Shown: positions 34,375 through 46,141 of the stretch, piece after piece
How positions within the stretch are numbered: position 1 is the first letter of the stretch
Layout of the letters: each line of letters starts with the position of its first letter
DNA from: Myxocyprinus asiaticus
Taxonomy: Eukaryota > Chordata > Actinopteri > Cypriniformes > Catostomidae
DNA length: 64,000 nt
Assembly (NCBI RefSeq): GCF_019703515.2
Contig: NC_059382.1
Location: forward strand, 17,406,001-17,470,000
Direction of reading: 5' to 3'
The notes under the pieces: model-generated
What the model was told of the DNA's origin: nothing
Database searches by the model: none
Seen by the model: only the letters and a program-made list of their open reading frames with translations
Program-made: the position numbers and the translations under genes

Positions 34375-35105
34375 ATGTCAAAGAATTCAAAATCCCTGGG
34401 CTCTGGAGACATTAAAAGACACTTACGTGCTCAAGCTGATGCCACCGAGCAACAGGCCACGAGCCAGGAAGCCGATTTGTCCGGAGAAGTGAGGGAAATT
34501 CGGCGAGAATTGTTGAACATATCGGCAGTGCTGACGAAGGTTGTTGCTGACTTGGAGGATCTTGCTGTAATACGTCAATCGATCACTGCCATGAAGATGA
34601 AATTCACTGAGGTGGTCACAAGAGTGGGAGATGTCAAGAAATGGATCGATTATCTGGAGCAACCAAGGTGGATTTGGAGCACATCTGGGAGAAATTGGAG
34701 GACTTGGAGAACCACAACTGGCAGAATAACGTTAGAATCGTCGGAATTCCTGAAGCCAAAGAGGTGAAATTCCTGGACGGGCTTTTTCCAAATCTGCTTG
34801 ACATAACAGGCCGTAAGCTGGAAATTAAGCGAGCTCACAGGGTTCCGGCTTGGCGATCCGCTGAGGGAGACAGGCTCCGATCAATTCTGGCCAAATTTCT
34901 GAGATCATCCGATAAAGATCTTGTGTTGCGCGAAGTGAGGAGTAAAGGAAGGCTTTTTTGGAAGAACCACAGCATTTTCTTGTTCCCAGACTTTGTGAAT
35001 TCAACAAGAGAGAAATGCGATCAAGGAATGCAAGAAACTCTTACATCAACAGAAGGTCGCTTTTGCATTGATGCTGAACATTCACTTGACTGTTCGAGAA
35101 ACTGA
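34375..35105 (+). pseudogene. LINE ORF1, copy 2, one frame break and a lost C-terminus
   Basis: It starts at an ATG (MSKNSKSLGSGDIKRHL) and continues through a coiled coil (EVREIRRELLNISAVLTKVV, VVTRVGDVKKWIDYLE). A deletion of about 35 bp near 34655 shifts the frame. The second frame holds the RNA-binding part: EKLEDLENHNWQNNVRIVGI, KLEIKRAHRVPAWRSAEGDR, LFWKNHSIFLFPDFVNST. The final domain seen in copy 1 (KDGRKIF...ALSFIETMG) is removed by a deletion of about 150 bp near 35070. ORF1 would coat LINE RNA; this version is dead. Confidence 0.82.
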
Positions 35106-35369
35106 GCGCCTTTTTTGTTTCTTTTTGTGCTGGTTACGCCTAGTGGCTGGAGTTTGTTTTGTTTTGTGGAGTAACACTCCTTTGGGACGGTTGAGTGGAT
35201 GAATCTGCACGTTCTTTGTGTTTATGCCTCCTATTGGCTGGAGTTTATTTTGTGGAGTATTTCTTGCAAGTCATTGGAGTGATTAGGTAATTTGTTGCAC
35301 TTATGTAGCAGCCGAATGGGCCAGCTCACTAAACGTTCATTTGACTGTCCGAGGAAACTGAGCGCCCCC

Positions 35370-35400
<31 letters not shown>

Positions 35401-35798
35401 GTTCCGACTAGTGGCTAGAGTTTGTTTTGTGGAATAACACACCTTCGGGACAGTTATGTGGATGAATCTACATGTTCTTCGTGTTTATTCTGCCTATTGG
35501 TTGGAGTTTGTTTTATAGATTATCTGTTGTTGTGTAACGCTGTTGCACAAAATTTGTATAGAAACACCAGACTTGAGCAATCCAACGGCAAAGTTGTCAC
35601 AGGGGCTCACGTAGGTGTACATAGACTGTTTGAGTTTAGAGGGATGGACACCAGTTGGCAGTGTAGTGCGCACGTTTTTCTTTTTTCTGTTTGTTTGGTT
35701 CTGGAGGAAGTTTGGGGTTTGATTGTTGCACTAATGTTGGAATGTGGTCTTTATAATTTTGTTTTTGACACACAATCCTTTTTTTCACATATGTCAAA

Positions 35799-36465
35799 AT
35801 GTCAAATGTTAATATGAATGGATTGTCTCTCTCCACGTGGAATGTGAATGGGTTGGGGCACCCCATAAAAAGGAGGAAGGTTATTTATCTTCTTAAGCGT
35901 AAGAAATATGATTTAGTGTTTCTTCAGGAAACTAATCTTTCCCCGCAGGAAGCTGAAATATTTGGGAAGATATGGGGTGGACATGTTTTCTTTAGTGCTG
36001 GCTTAAGTAAGAGCAGGGGAGTCATTACACTGATAAGTAAGCATCTACAATTCAAATGTCTCAAAAAGATTAAAGATAAATCATGAAGAATCATTATTGT
36101 TTTAGCAGAAATTCAGGGGCAAAGTCTTATTATGGCTAATATTTACGCACCTAACATTGATGATCAGGGCTTTTTTATAGATCATGAAGGGATGTTGCAA
36201 GCCACTGGCACCCCTCATGATATAATATTGGGAGGAGACTTTAATCTTTTGATGAACTCAGTCCTTGATCATAGTGAAGCAAAAGTGTATAAGCCCCCTT
36301 GAGCAACACTGACGCTTCACAGGATGTGTAAAAATCTTGGTCTCACAGATATTTGGAGACTTTTGAACCCATCTGGTAGGGACTATAAATGTTTTTCATC
36401 AGTCCATAAGATTTACTCTAGAATAGATTTTTATATATATATATGTATATGTATGTGTATATATA
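35799..36465 (+). pseudogene. LINE ORF2 endonuclease part, copy 2
   Basis: MSNVNMNGLSLSTWNVNGLG, FLQETNL (His of the motif changed to Asn) and GGHVFFSAGLSKSRG are followed by a stop near 36084. Later frames give GGDFNLLMN and SSVHKIYSRIDF. The Tc1 element entered directly after this last motif, in a TA-rich stretch. Confidence 0.82.
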
Positions 36466-36467
36466 TA

Positions 36468-38049
36468 CAGGTGCATCTCAATAAATTAGAATGTCGTGGA
36501 AAAGTTCATTTATTTCAGTAATTCAACTCAAATTGTGAAACTTGTTTATTAAATAAATTCAATGCACACAGACTGAAGTAGTTTAAGTCTTTGGTTCTTT
36601 TAATTGTGATGATTTTGGCTCACATTTAACAAAAACCCACCAATTCACTCTCAACAAATTAGAATACATCATAAGACCAATAAAAAAAACATTTTTAGTG
36701 AATTGTTGGCCTTCTGGAAAGTATGTTCATTTACTGTATATGTACTCAATACTTGGTAGGGGCTCCTTTTGCTTTAATTACTGCCTCAATTCGGCGTGGC
36801 ATGGAGGTGATCAGTTTGTGGCACTGCTGAGGTGGTATGGAAGCCCAGGTTTCTTTGACAGTGGCCTTCAGCTCATCTGCATTTTTTGGTCTCTTGTTTC
36901 TCATTTTCCTCTTGACAACACCCCATAGATTCTCTGTGGGGTTCAGGTCTGGTGAGTTTGCTGGCCAGTCAAGCACACCAACACCATGGTCATTTAACCA
37001 ACTTTTGGTGCTTTTGGCAGTATGGGCAGGTGCCAAATCCTGCTGGAAAATGAAATCAGCCTCTTTAAAAAGCTGGTCAGCAGAAGGAAGCATGAAGTGC
37101 TCCAAAATTTCTTGGTAAACGGGTACAGTGACTTTGGTTTTCAAAACACACAATGGACCAACACCAGCAGATGACATTGCACCCCAAATCATCACAGACT
37201 GTGGAAACTTAACACTGGACTTCAAGCAACTTGAGCTATGAGCTTCTCCACCCTTCCTCCAGACTCTAGGACCTTGGTTTCCAAATGAAATACAAAACTT
37301 GCTCTCATCTGAAAAGAGAACTTTGGAACACTGGGCAACAGTCCAGTTCTTCTTCTCCTTAGCCCAGGTAAGACGCCTCTGACATTGTCTGTGGTTCAGG
37401 AGTGGCTTAACAAGAGGAATAAGACAACTGTACCCAAATTCCTTGACACGTCTGTGTGTGGTGGCTCTTGATGCCTTGACCCCAGCCTCAGTCCATTCCT
37501 TGTGAAGTTCACCCAAATTCTTGAATCGATTTTGCTTGACAATCCTCATAAGGCTGCGGTTCTCTCGGTTGGTTCTGCATCTTTTTCTTCCACACTTTTT
37601 CCTTCCACTCAACTTTCTGTTAACATGCTTGGATACAGCACTCTGTGAACAGCCAGCTTCTTTGGCAATGAATGTTTGTGGCTTACCCTCCTTGTGAAGG
37701 GTGTCAATGATTGTCTTCTGGACAACTGTCAGATCAGCAGTCTTCCCCATGATTGTGTAGCCTAGTGAACCAAAGTGAGAGACCATTTTGAAGGCTCAGG
37801 AAACCTTTCCAGGTGTTTTGAGTTGATTAGCTGATTGGCATGTCACCATATTCTAATTTGTTGAGATAGTGAATTGGTGGGTTTTTGTTAAATGTGAGCC
37901 AAAATCATCACAATTAAAAGAACCAAAGACTTAAACTACTTCAGTCTGTGTGCACTGAATTTATTTAATACACAAGTTTCACAATTTGAGTTGAATTACT
38001 GAAATAAATGAACTTTTCCACAGCATTCTAATTTATTGAGATGCACCTG
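36468..38049 (-). mobile_element. Tc1-like transposon with uninterrupted transposase
   Basis: The ends CAGGTGCATCTCAATAAATT and its complement are flanked by TA in a TA microsatellite. The inverted arms extend for about 200 bp with few mismatches (AATTCAACTCAAATTGTGAA, AGTAGTTTAAGTCTTTGGTT, AATTGTGATGATTTTGGCTC), the IR/DR design of Sleeping Beauty-type elements. Length 1582 bp. Inserted in LINE copy 2 and clearly younger than it. Confidence 0.95.
36746..37750 (-). CDS. Tc1-family DD34E transposase, open frame of 334 residues
   Basis: A cut-and-paste transposase acting on the inverted repeats around it. The start chosen is MGKTADLTVVQKTIIDTL at 37750; an upstream ATG adds 12 residues but precedes the conserved N-terminus. 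In order: two helix-turn-helix units (KEAGCSQSAVSKHVNRKLSG; LHKEWTEAGVKASRATTHRR) joined by a basic GRKKCGRKR hinge, then the catalytic domain with VLFSDESKFCISF (first Asp), VMIWGAMSSAGVGPL, FIFQQDLAPAHTAKS (second Asp) and SPDLNPTENLW (Glu). The second Asp and the Glu are separated by 34 residues. The C-terminus MPRRIEAVIKAKGAPTKY is family-typical. No stop or frameshift is seen. Whether it is expressed or active is unknown. Confidence 0.93.
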   Translation of the reverse strand: MGKTADLTVVQKTIIDTLHKEGKPQTFIAKEAGCSQSAVSKHVNRKLSGRKKCGRKRCRTNRENRSLMRIVKQNRFKNLGELHKEWTEAGVKASRATTHRRVKEFGYSCLIPLVKPLLNHRQCQRRLTWAKEKKNWTVAQCSKVLFSDESKFCISFGNQGPRVWRKGGEAHSSSCLKSSVKFPQSVMIWGAMSSAGVGPLCVLKTKVTVPVYQEILEHFMLPSADQLFKEADFIFQQDLAPAHTAKSTKSWLNDHGVGVLDWPANSPDLNPTENLWGVVKRKMRNKRPKNADELKATVKETWASIPPQQCHKLITSMPRRIEAVIKAKGAPTKY

Positions 38050-38069
38050 TATATATATATATATATATA

Positions 38070-39106
38070 AGTCCCTCATTTCATCTGTTGTTGATTGCTC
38101 AATTGGTAATATTTTAATCTCAGATCATGCCCTGGTGAGTTTAGAGTTGTTGCCACATATGGAGAAAAAGAAATCATATAGTTGGTGCTTTAATGTATCC
38201 CTTTTGCAAAATCCTGAATTCCAACAAATGTTAAAGGCTGAAATCAATGTTTATATGGAGACCAATTGGTCCTCAGTATCCTTTGTAGGCATGGCTTGGG
38301 AGGCAATTAAGGCGGTTCTTAGGGGCCGGATCATACAGTATGCCTCATTCACCAAAAATTCAAAGCACGAGAACTCGTGGAGTTGGAGGGGAATATTAAA
38401 AGTACAAAGGCAGAGCTGAAGTGCTGAATGTCATCTGATGGCCTCAGAGAATTGACCCAATTGAAATACAGATATAACACTATTTTGTTGCAGAAGGTGG
38501 AGTTTTGGCTATTCAAGGCAGGAAAACTTCTGGCTAGATATATAAAACAGAGAGAGTCTTTTTCTACCGTTCCCTCAGTGAAATCTGCTGGTGGTGAAAT
38601 TTTCACCTTGGCCATTGATATTAATAATGCTTTTAAAGAATTCTATCTTAATCTCTACAGCTCCATGTCTTCGTCTACTGATGAAAATATTAGACATTTT
38701 GTGGAATCATTAGAACTCCCTAAACTGATGACTTTGCCAAAAAATTATCTTGATTCTGAGATAACCTTGGAGGAGCTTGGCAAGGTAATTAAGGCCTTGC
38801 CTACAGGCAAGGTTCCGGGGCCATATGGCTTTGCCGCTGAATTTTTAGATCTTATGCTACAGAACTGGCTCCACTTTTGTTAGAAGTTCATATGGAATCA
38901 TTAAAGAATGGAAAGCTTCTGCCAACCATGACACAAGCCCGGATCAGTCTGATACTTAAAATGGACAAAGATCCAAGCGAGTGTAAGAGTTATTGTTCAA
39001 TTTCCCTGATCCAGCTAGACATAAATATATTATCAAAAATTTTGGCTAACCGATTAAGTAAAGTTATGACATCTCTTATACATATAAAAGCCGTTTGATA
39101 AGCCAT
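38070..39106 (+). pseudogene. LINE ORF2 middle part, copy 2
   Basis: Endonuclease end (ILISDHALVSLELL) and the connecting region leading into RT (LEELGKVIKALPTGKVPGP, GFAAEF, YCSISLIQLDINILSKILAN). Several frameshifts are present. A deletion of about 120 bp near 39088 removes the sequence between the LAN-RLSKVMTSLIHI block and the KAFD block. Confidence 0.8.
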
Positions 39107-39127
39107 TTTTTTTTCTTTCTTTTTTTT

Positions 39128-39207
39128 CAGAGATCATTAATAGAATTTTTAATATGAATTAATATGATGGACTGGAAAGGGAACTTTGCATATGTCTACA
39201 TAGTAAC
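39128..39207 (-). other. 80-bp transduced 3' flank of LINE copy 3
   Basis: Non-LINE sequence between two A-rich tracts. On the minus strand ATTAAA (39148-39153) lies 20 nt before the outer A tract, the right place for a poly-A signal. This is the signature of read-through past the LINE's own weak signal to a downstream one. Confidence 0.65.
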
Positions 39208-39373
39208 TTTTTTTTTTCAATTAAAATTTTTATTGATTTTTATTGATTCATAAACATATAACAAAATAAAAAACACTACATATATACACTGAATCAACAT
39301 TTAACATTTAACCCCCCCAGTACCCCTTCCCAATCACCAAACCCACCCTAACCCCCAACAAACACCCCCGTGG

Positions 39374-42300
39374 TCACAAATTGATACATATACACACAAA
39401 AAAACAAACAAAAACATAATAATCATATATAATTAAAACTAAACATCTCTCTCCCCAGCACCTCCCTAGGTCCCCCAAAAACACCAAGTAATTGCCCCAC
39501 TTCCTGTCAAACAATTTCTGAACCCCTAGCTTTCTGCTTGACCTCTCTTCAAAAACAGCCACCCTCCCCATCTCCACACACCACTCCGGAAATGAGGGCG
39601 CCCTATCCGACTTCCATCCCCTTAAAATAATTAGCCTGCCAACCATAATGCTGAACAGAACCCAATTTTTTATGTGTTTATCCCCAAAATGTATGGCCAC
39701 CCCATCACCCAAAATACAGAGTCTGGGGCAGAGTGAAATTCGAGTGCCTAAAACGTCACACATAAAACTCTGAACTTTCAACCAAAATTCCTGGATCTTA
39801 ACACCCCCCCCAAAAAGCATGGGTTGTGTCTCCATCTTCTGATTGGCATCGCCAGCAGGTGGGTGTGTCTTTAAGACCAAGCCTATACAATCTAGAGGGG
39901 GTCCAATAGAACCTATGTCAAATCTTAAATTGCATAAGGTGCACCCTTGCATCTCTTGATACAGACTTGACATTTTTTAGGATCCTAGCCCACTCTTCCT
40001 CCTCCAGTACCAAATTTAAATCTTTCTCCCATAATCTCTTGAGAGAAACTGAAGCTCCGTCCCCCAGACTCTGAATTAGCTGAGTAATACACTGATGCAT
40101 CTCCCAGAGTATCTGCCGCTTTAGGGGGGTGTATGCTACTCCCAAAAACAATACAGAGCAGGTGGCGCAGCTGTAAATACCTATAGAACTGAGATCTGGG
40201 AATCTCAACACTCCACTGTCATATAGGTCACCGAGTGTATTAACCCCCCTCACAATCCACTCTGACCAGCAGAAAGGGGACTTATTAATACATAATTTAG
40301 GGTTCAGCGATATGCTTGAGACAACAGTTAAATAAATGTCCGAATTAAACACTCTGGACACTTTTGTCCATACTGAGTGCAAATGCGAGATAACGGGGTG
40401 TAACTTAACTTCTCCGATTAGTTTGATAGAAAGGCCTTGCAATGGCAAAATAAGGGCAAGGATTCCTGTTCAATACAAAACCAGGGAGGGGCTCTCTCAG
40501 GTGAAAGTGACCAGTGAGCCAAATGTCTGAGACCGAATGCATAATAATAAAACAAAATCTTGGGTAGGCCTAGCCCACCTTTGTCAATCGGTCTATGTAA
40601 CTTATTAAAATGTAATCTGTGACGCTTACCATTCCAAATGAAGGACTTTGCTATGCTATCAAACTGCTTGAAGTAAGAGAGGGGGACATCTACAGGGAGA
40701 GATTGTAACAGGTAGTTACATTTTGGAATACAATTCATTTTAATAACATTAACCTTCACAATCATAGATCAATGTAATGAAGCCCACCTGCCCACATTGC
40801 TCGAAAACCTTTTTATTAAGGGGTCAAAATTAACTAAATCTAACTAAACTAAATCTGACAAATTTGCTGGGAATAAAATATCCAAATACTTAATGCCCTG
40901 TTTGGGCCACTGGAAGGCACCCGGCTGGAAAGCCGTTACTGGGCAGTACGCTGTCAGAGCCAAAGCTTCGGATTTAGAACAATTGACTCTGTATCCCGAG
41001 ATAATTAATAATTCTATGGAGGCAAGGGATAGGTCTAATGGGGTCTGAGACGAATAACAAAATATCATCTGCATAAAGCAAAAGCTTATGCGCCACACCT
41101 CCCGCCACCACCCCTAGAAAATCATCTTCCCTTCTTATCGCAGCTGCTAATGGTTCCAGGGCAAGACAGAACAATAATGGGGAAAGAGGGCAACCCTGCC
41201 GGGTGCACCTATCCAGAGTAAAATAATCTGAAATCAATTCATTTGTTTGTACCGCTGCTACCGGGTGTCTATAAAGTAACTTAATCCATCCAATAAAAGT
41301 ATTCCCAAACCCGTATATTTCCAAAATCTTAAAAAGATAATCCCATTCTACCGTATCAAATGACCTTTTCGGTGTCAATTTAGATGGCAGCGACCAGAAT
41401 CTGATTATTCGCCACTGACCACATGATATTGATGAAACGCCTAATGTTATCAGAAGAGCTACGGCCCCGAATAAACCCCACCTGATCTATATGTATAAGA
41501 GATGTCATAACTTTACTTAATCAGTTAGCCAGAATTTTTGACAATATTTTTACATCTAGCTGGATCAGGGAAATTGGACGGTAACTCTTACACTCATTTG
41601 GATCTTTGTCCTTCTTAAGAATCAGACTGATCCAGGCTTGTGTCATGGTTGGCGGAAGCTTTCCATTCTTTAATGATTCCGTATGAACTTCTAACAAAAG
41701 TGGAGCCAGTTCTGTAGCATAAGATCTAAAAAATTCAGCGGCAAAGCCATCTGGCCCCAGAGCCTTGCCTGTAGGCAAGGCCTTAATTACCTCGCCAAGC
41801 TCCTCCAAGTTTATCTCAGAATCAAGAGAATTTGTTTGCTCTGTCGTCAGTTTAGGGAGTTCCAATGGACGAAGATGTGGAACTGTAAAGATCAAGATAG
41901 AATTCTTTAAAAGCATTATTAATATCATTGGCTGAGGTATATATTTCACCACCAGCAGATTTCACAGCAGGGAATGGTAGAAAAAGACTCTCTCTGCTTT
42001 ATTTATCTAGCCAAAAGCTTCCCTGCTTTGTCCCCTGACTCAAAGTATGACTGTCTTGCCCTGAATAGCCAAAACTCCACCTTCCGTGCCAAAATAATAT
42101 TATATCTGTATTTCAATCAGGTCAATTCTCTGAGGCCATCAGACGACATTCAGCGCTTCAGCTCTGCCTCAGCACTTTTAATATTCCCTTCCAACTCCAC
42201 AAGTTCTCGTGCTTTGGATTTTTTGATGAATGAGGCATACTGTATGATCCGGCCCCTAAGAACTGCCTTAAGTACCTCACAAGCCACACCCACAGAGGAT

Positions 42301-42889
42301 ACTGAGGACCAGTTGGTCTCCATATAAACATTTATTTCAGCCTTTAACATTTATTGGAATTCAGGATTTTGCAAAAGGGATACATTAAAGCGCCAACTGT
42401 ATGATTTCTTTTTCTCCATATGTGGCAACACCTCTAAACACACCAGGGCGTGATGTGAGACTAAAATGTTTCCAGCTGAGCAATCAACAATAGATGAAAT
42501 GAGGGACTTAGATATAAAAAATAAAATCTATTCTAGAATAAATCTTATGGACTGATGAAAAAAATGTATAGTCCCTACCAGATGGGTTCAAAAGTCTCCA
42601 AATATCTGTAAGACCAAGATTTTTACACATCCTGTGAAGTGTCAGTGTTGCTCTAGGGGGCTTGCACACTTTTGCTTCACTATGATTAAGGACTGAGTCC
42701 ATCAAATGATTAAAGTCTCCTCCCAATATTATATCATGAAGGGTGCCAGCGGCTTGCAACATCCCTTCAAGATCTATAAAAAAGCCCTGATCATCAGCGT
42801 TAGGTGCGTAAATATTAGCGAGAATCAACATTTGCCCCTGAATTTCTGCTAAAACATTAATGACTCTTCCTAATATATCTTTAATCTTT
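39374..42889 (-). pseudogene. LINE ORF2, copy 3 (RT active site kept, frame broken)
   Basis: In coding order: endonuclease end (NIYAPNADDQGFFIDLEG, GGDFNHLMD, KIYSRIDFIFYI), RT ([80 protein letters not shown]) and the intact [11 protein letters not shown] at about 41075. Then follow PIDKGGLGLPKILFYYYAFG and the C-terminal region (SEWIVRGVNTLGDLYDSG, GAPSFPEW-type text). At least six frame breaks. Among the copies here only this one keeps the RT catalytic YADD block. Confidence 0.85.
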
Positions 42890-44720
42890 GGGATTATTTT
42901 TTTAAGATTGTGGAAATATATGGGTTCGGGAATACTTTTATTGGATGGATTTAGTTACTTTATAGACAACTGGTAGCGGCGGTACAAACAAATGGATTAA
43001 TTTCAGATTATTTTACTCTGGATAGGGGCAGTCGGCAGGGTTGCCCTCTTTCCCCATTATTGTTCTGTCTTGCCTTGGAACCATTAGCAGCCGCGATAAG
43101 AAAGGAGGATGATTTTCCAGGGGTGATGGTGGGAGGTATGGCGTATAAGCTTTTGCTTTAAGCAGATTATATTTTATTATTAGTCTCGGACCCCATTTGA
43201 TCTATGCTTTGCCTCCACAGAATTATTAATTCCTTTTCTAAATTCTCAGGATACAGAGTCCTTCCAGTGGCCCAGACAGGGCATTAAGGATTTGGGCATT
43301 TTATTCCCAGCAAATTTGTGTGATTTAGTTAGAGTTCATTTTGACCCCTTAATAAAAAGGTTTTTGAGCGATGTGGGCAGGTGGGCCCTATTACATCTAT
43401 CTATGATTGGGAAGGTTAATGTTATTAAAATGAATTGTATTCCAAAATTCAACTACCTTCCACAATCTCTTCCTGTAGATGTACCCCTCTCTTATTTCAA
43501 GCAATTTGATAGCATAGCGAAGTCCTTCATTTGGAGTGGTAAGTGTCCCAGATTACATTTCAGTAAGTTACATAGGCCGACTGACAAAGGTGGGCTAGGC
43601 CAACAAGATTTTGTTTTATTATTATTCATTCGGTCTCAGACATTTGGCTCATTGATCGCTTCCACCTGAGAGAGTCCCTCCCTGGTTTTGTATTGAACAG
43701 GAAGTTCTTGCCCCTATTTTGCCATTGCAAAGCCTTTCTATCAAACTAACCGGAGAAGTTAATTTACACCCCGTTATCTCGCATTTGCACTCGGTATGGA
43801 CAAAAGTGTCCAGAGTGTTTAATTCAGACATTTATTTAAATGTTGCCTCAAGCATATGGCTGAACCCAAAATTATGTATTAAGAAGTCCCCTTTCTGCTG
43901 GTCAGAGTGGATTGTGAGGGGGGTTGCTACACTCGGTGACCTATATGAGAGTTGAGTGTTGATATCCTTTGAAAATTTGGTTCAACATTTTGGGATTCCC
44001 AGATCTCAGTTTTTTAGGTATTTACAGCTGTGCCACCTGCTCTGTACTATTTCTTTGAGTAGCATACACCCCCCCCCCCCAAAGCTGCAGATACTCTGGG
44101 AGTGGTGATTACTGCTTTTGAAAAAGGTCATGAGGCATCAGTGTATTACTCCCTGCTAATTCAGAGTCTGGGGGACGGAGCTTTAACTTCTATCAAGAGA
44201 TTATGGGAGAAAGATTTTAGCTTTGTATTGGAGGAGGGAGTGTGGGCTAGGATTCTAAATAATGTCAAGTCTGTATCTAGAGATGCAAGGATGTGCCTTG
44301 TGCAATTCAAGATTTTACATTGATTCTATTGGACACCCTCTAGATTGTATTGGCTTGGTCTTAAAGACACACCCACCTGCTGGTGATGCCAATCGGAGGA
44401 TGGAGACACGGTCCATGATTTTTGGTGGTGTATTAAGATCCAAGAATTTTGGTTGAAGGTTTAGAGTTTTATGTGTGACGTATTGGGCATTCAAATTTCA
44501 TTTTGCCCCAGACTCTATGTTTTGGGCAAAGGTGGATCAAAGGATCATCGATATAGAGAATTAACACTTAAAAAATTGGGTCCTAACCAGTGTCATGATT
44601 GCCAGACAAATAGTTTTAAGGGAATGGAAGTCGAATGGAGCGCCCCCATTTCAGGAGTGGTGCTCAGAGATGGGGAGGGTGGTGGCTTTTGAAGAAGGGT
44701 CATCTCGAAGACTGGGGAAT
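42890..44720 (+). pseudogene. LINE ORF2 end, copy 2
   Basis: It resumes at the RT block ([36 protein letters not shown]), has a damaged active site near 43160 (TTTAAGCAGATTATATT), then GRWALLHLSMIGKVNVIKMN, SYFKQFDSIAKSFIWSGK, DKGGLGQQDFVLL and SEWIVRGVATLGDLYES. The C-terminal Cys/His motif near 44385 is worn. Tail sequence follows to about 44830. Confidence 0.8.
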
Positions 44721-44830
44721 TTGGACTTGTTTGTGGGGAAATGGGGTTTTTTCTGTACTACACATACTTAAGATGCTTTGGTAATATTGTAAATGTTAAC
44801 AATCATGTTGATAAAGCTTTGTTGACTCTG

Positions 44831-45918
44831 ACACTCAGACTCTGAGAAAAGATGAAGAAGAGAAAAAGGAGGAGATAATGTATTCAAGCAAATCAGTTAC
44901 AGTTATTGCAATCAAACTAAGTAATTCTGTCTGCAACAGAAGAAAACAATAGAATAGAACAATACTAATTGTACAAATAAACTGCCACTGCCTGATTAAA
45001 GCAGAACTGAAATGCCTCCTTTAACTCTTTAACCACTATTTCATTTTTTTCAAAGCACTGTGCTTTGCAGTTATACAACATTTCTGTTGACTCAGTGGTG
45101 ACACAAAAATGTTTTAATTTCATTTCAGTTCAAAGAGGAAAGATTGAATGTTTCTTCAGCTCAGGTTCAGTCCACTGTGAATTAAATCTGCATGACTTTG
45201 CTGAATGATCAGCTGCCTGTGCCAGAGATTTCTCATTTATAATGCATGCAGTGATCCTTGCTCTATAATTCAACAATCTAGGCGTAGTGTCAATTCTAAT
45301 ATTTCAGTTGAAATCAACACTCAAGGGAGGAGGCCAGATATAGACGAGCCTTTCCAAGCTCTAAATGGGCACGAGTAGTGGAAAAAGCATGAGTATGGCA
45401 GCCGTTCATCTAATTTATATGGCCAATGACTTTGTTCACCATGCAGGTGCATGTTATCACAGTCACATACAGGGAAAATATGAATCATAAAATATGGCGG
45501 ATTGGTGCAAAGTAGAATAGACTGTTTAGAACTTAGGCTTCTAAACAGTGATCAGACAATTGGATGTGTGCCAGGAAGGTCATGGCTGCTAAAAAACCTT
45601 TCCCCCATTTGTCAATTTTATCCTTTGTTTCCTCACCATCCACCCAAGGCTATCAGAGGCGGTCCTGTCTTTTTCAAAAGATTATTCTGAGATACTTCCT
45701 GCATAGCAAAAGGAAACTTTCATTGTCATTGAATCCTGTGTGGGTGTGACACTTGTGGAAAACTTGTATAATGTAGTTGCATTTCTGAAATACAATAAAA
45801 GGTCTTTAGTTGTTTTTATACATCCTGCCAGACTCCCTTGAGGTCGATACTGTCCCTTGAGCATCAGGTGAAGGGTCTGTTAAATAATGATAAAATAACA
45901 GCTGCCCACATGCAACTG
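44831..45918. other. Spacer, nothing recognised
   Basis: 1.1 kb with no supported gene or repeat arm. The frames at 45502-45864 are short and carry no domain. Confidence 0.5.
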
Positions 45919-46141
45919 AAAGGAACAGTTCACCTAAAAATGATAATTCTGTCATTATTTACTCACTCTCATGCTGCTCCAACCCCATATGACATTCTTA
46001 TGTAGAACACAAAATAAGACATTTTCTGTCTTTTCAAAAACAATGGCTGTTAATAGTGACTTACTTTAAAGCTTAAAAAGGACCCCTAAAGTATAATAAA
46101 AGTATTATAATTTTGTGACAAGCTTCTTACACATTTGTAAC
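45919..46141. mobile_element. Foldback MITE, left arm of the nested stack
   Basis: AAAGGAACAGTTCACCTAAA, then ACTCACTCTCATGCTGCTCC and CATATGACATTC, are the family left arm. The partner arm ends at 49913, about 4 kb away. Confidence 0.78.

Larger units (their letters stand above)
39107..42889 (-). mobile_element. L1-clade LINE, copy 3, 5'-truncated, antisense, with 3' transduction
   Basis: Antisense to the host LINE. Its 3' end has the repeated AATCAATAAAAATC tail near 39230, then a short poly-A (39208-39217), then 80 bp of non-LINE DNA (39128-39207), then a second A-rich tail (39107-39127). It covers ORF2 from mid-endonuclease to the end. It stops at 42889, where the host LINE resumes. No target duplication was found, and a few host bases seem to be lost. 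Confidence 0.85.
34250..44830 (+). mobile_element. L1-clade LINE, copy 2, interrupted by a Tc1 element and an antisense LINE
   Basis: Pieces in order: leader and ORF1 (34250-35105), spacer with tandem repeats (to 35798), ORF2 start (35799-36465), Tc1 insertion (36468-38049), more ORF2 (38070-39106), antisense LINE (39107-42889), ORF2 end and tail (42890-44830). The last two ORF2 pieces are nearly contiguous relative to copy 1: the first ends in the block that reads KAFDMVEW in copy 1, the second resumes at GGGATTAT a few bases on. A separate deletion of about 120 bp lies just before that (near 39088). This shows one original element later split twice. Confidence 0.85.

Noticed and set aside
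39107..42889. Twin-priming inversion as the origin of the inverted LINE part
   Set aside because: The antisense part has its own 3' tail and A tracts, so it is a separate insertion, not an inverted 5' part of the same element.
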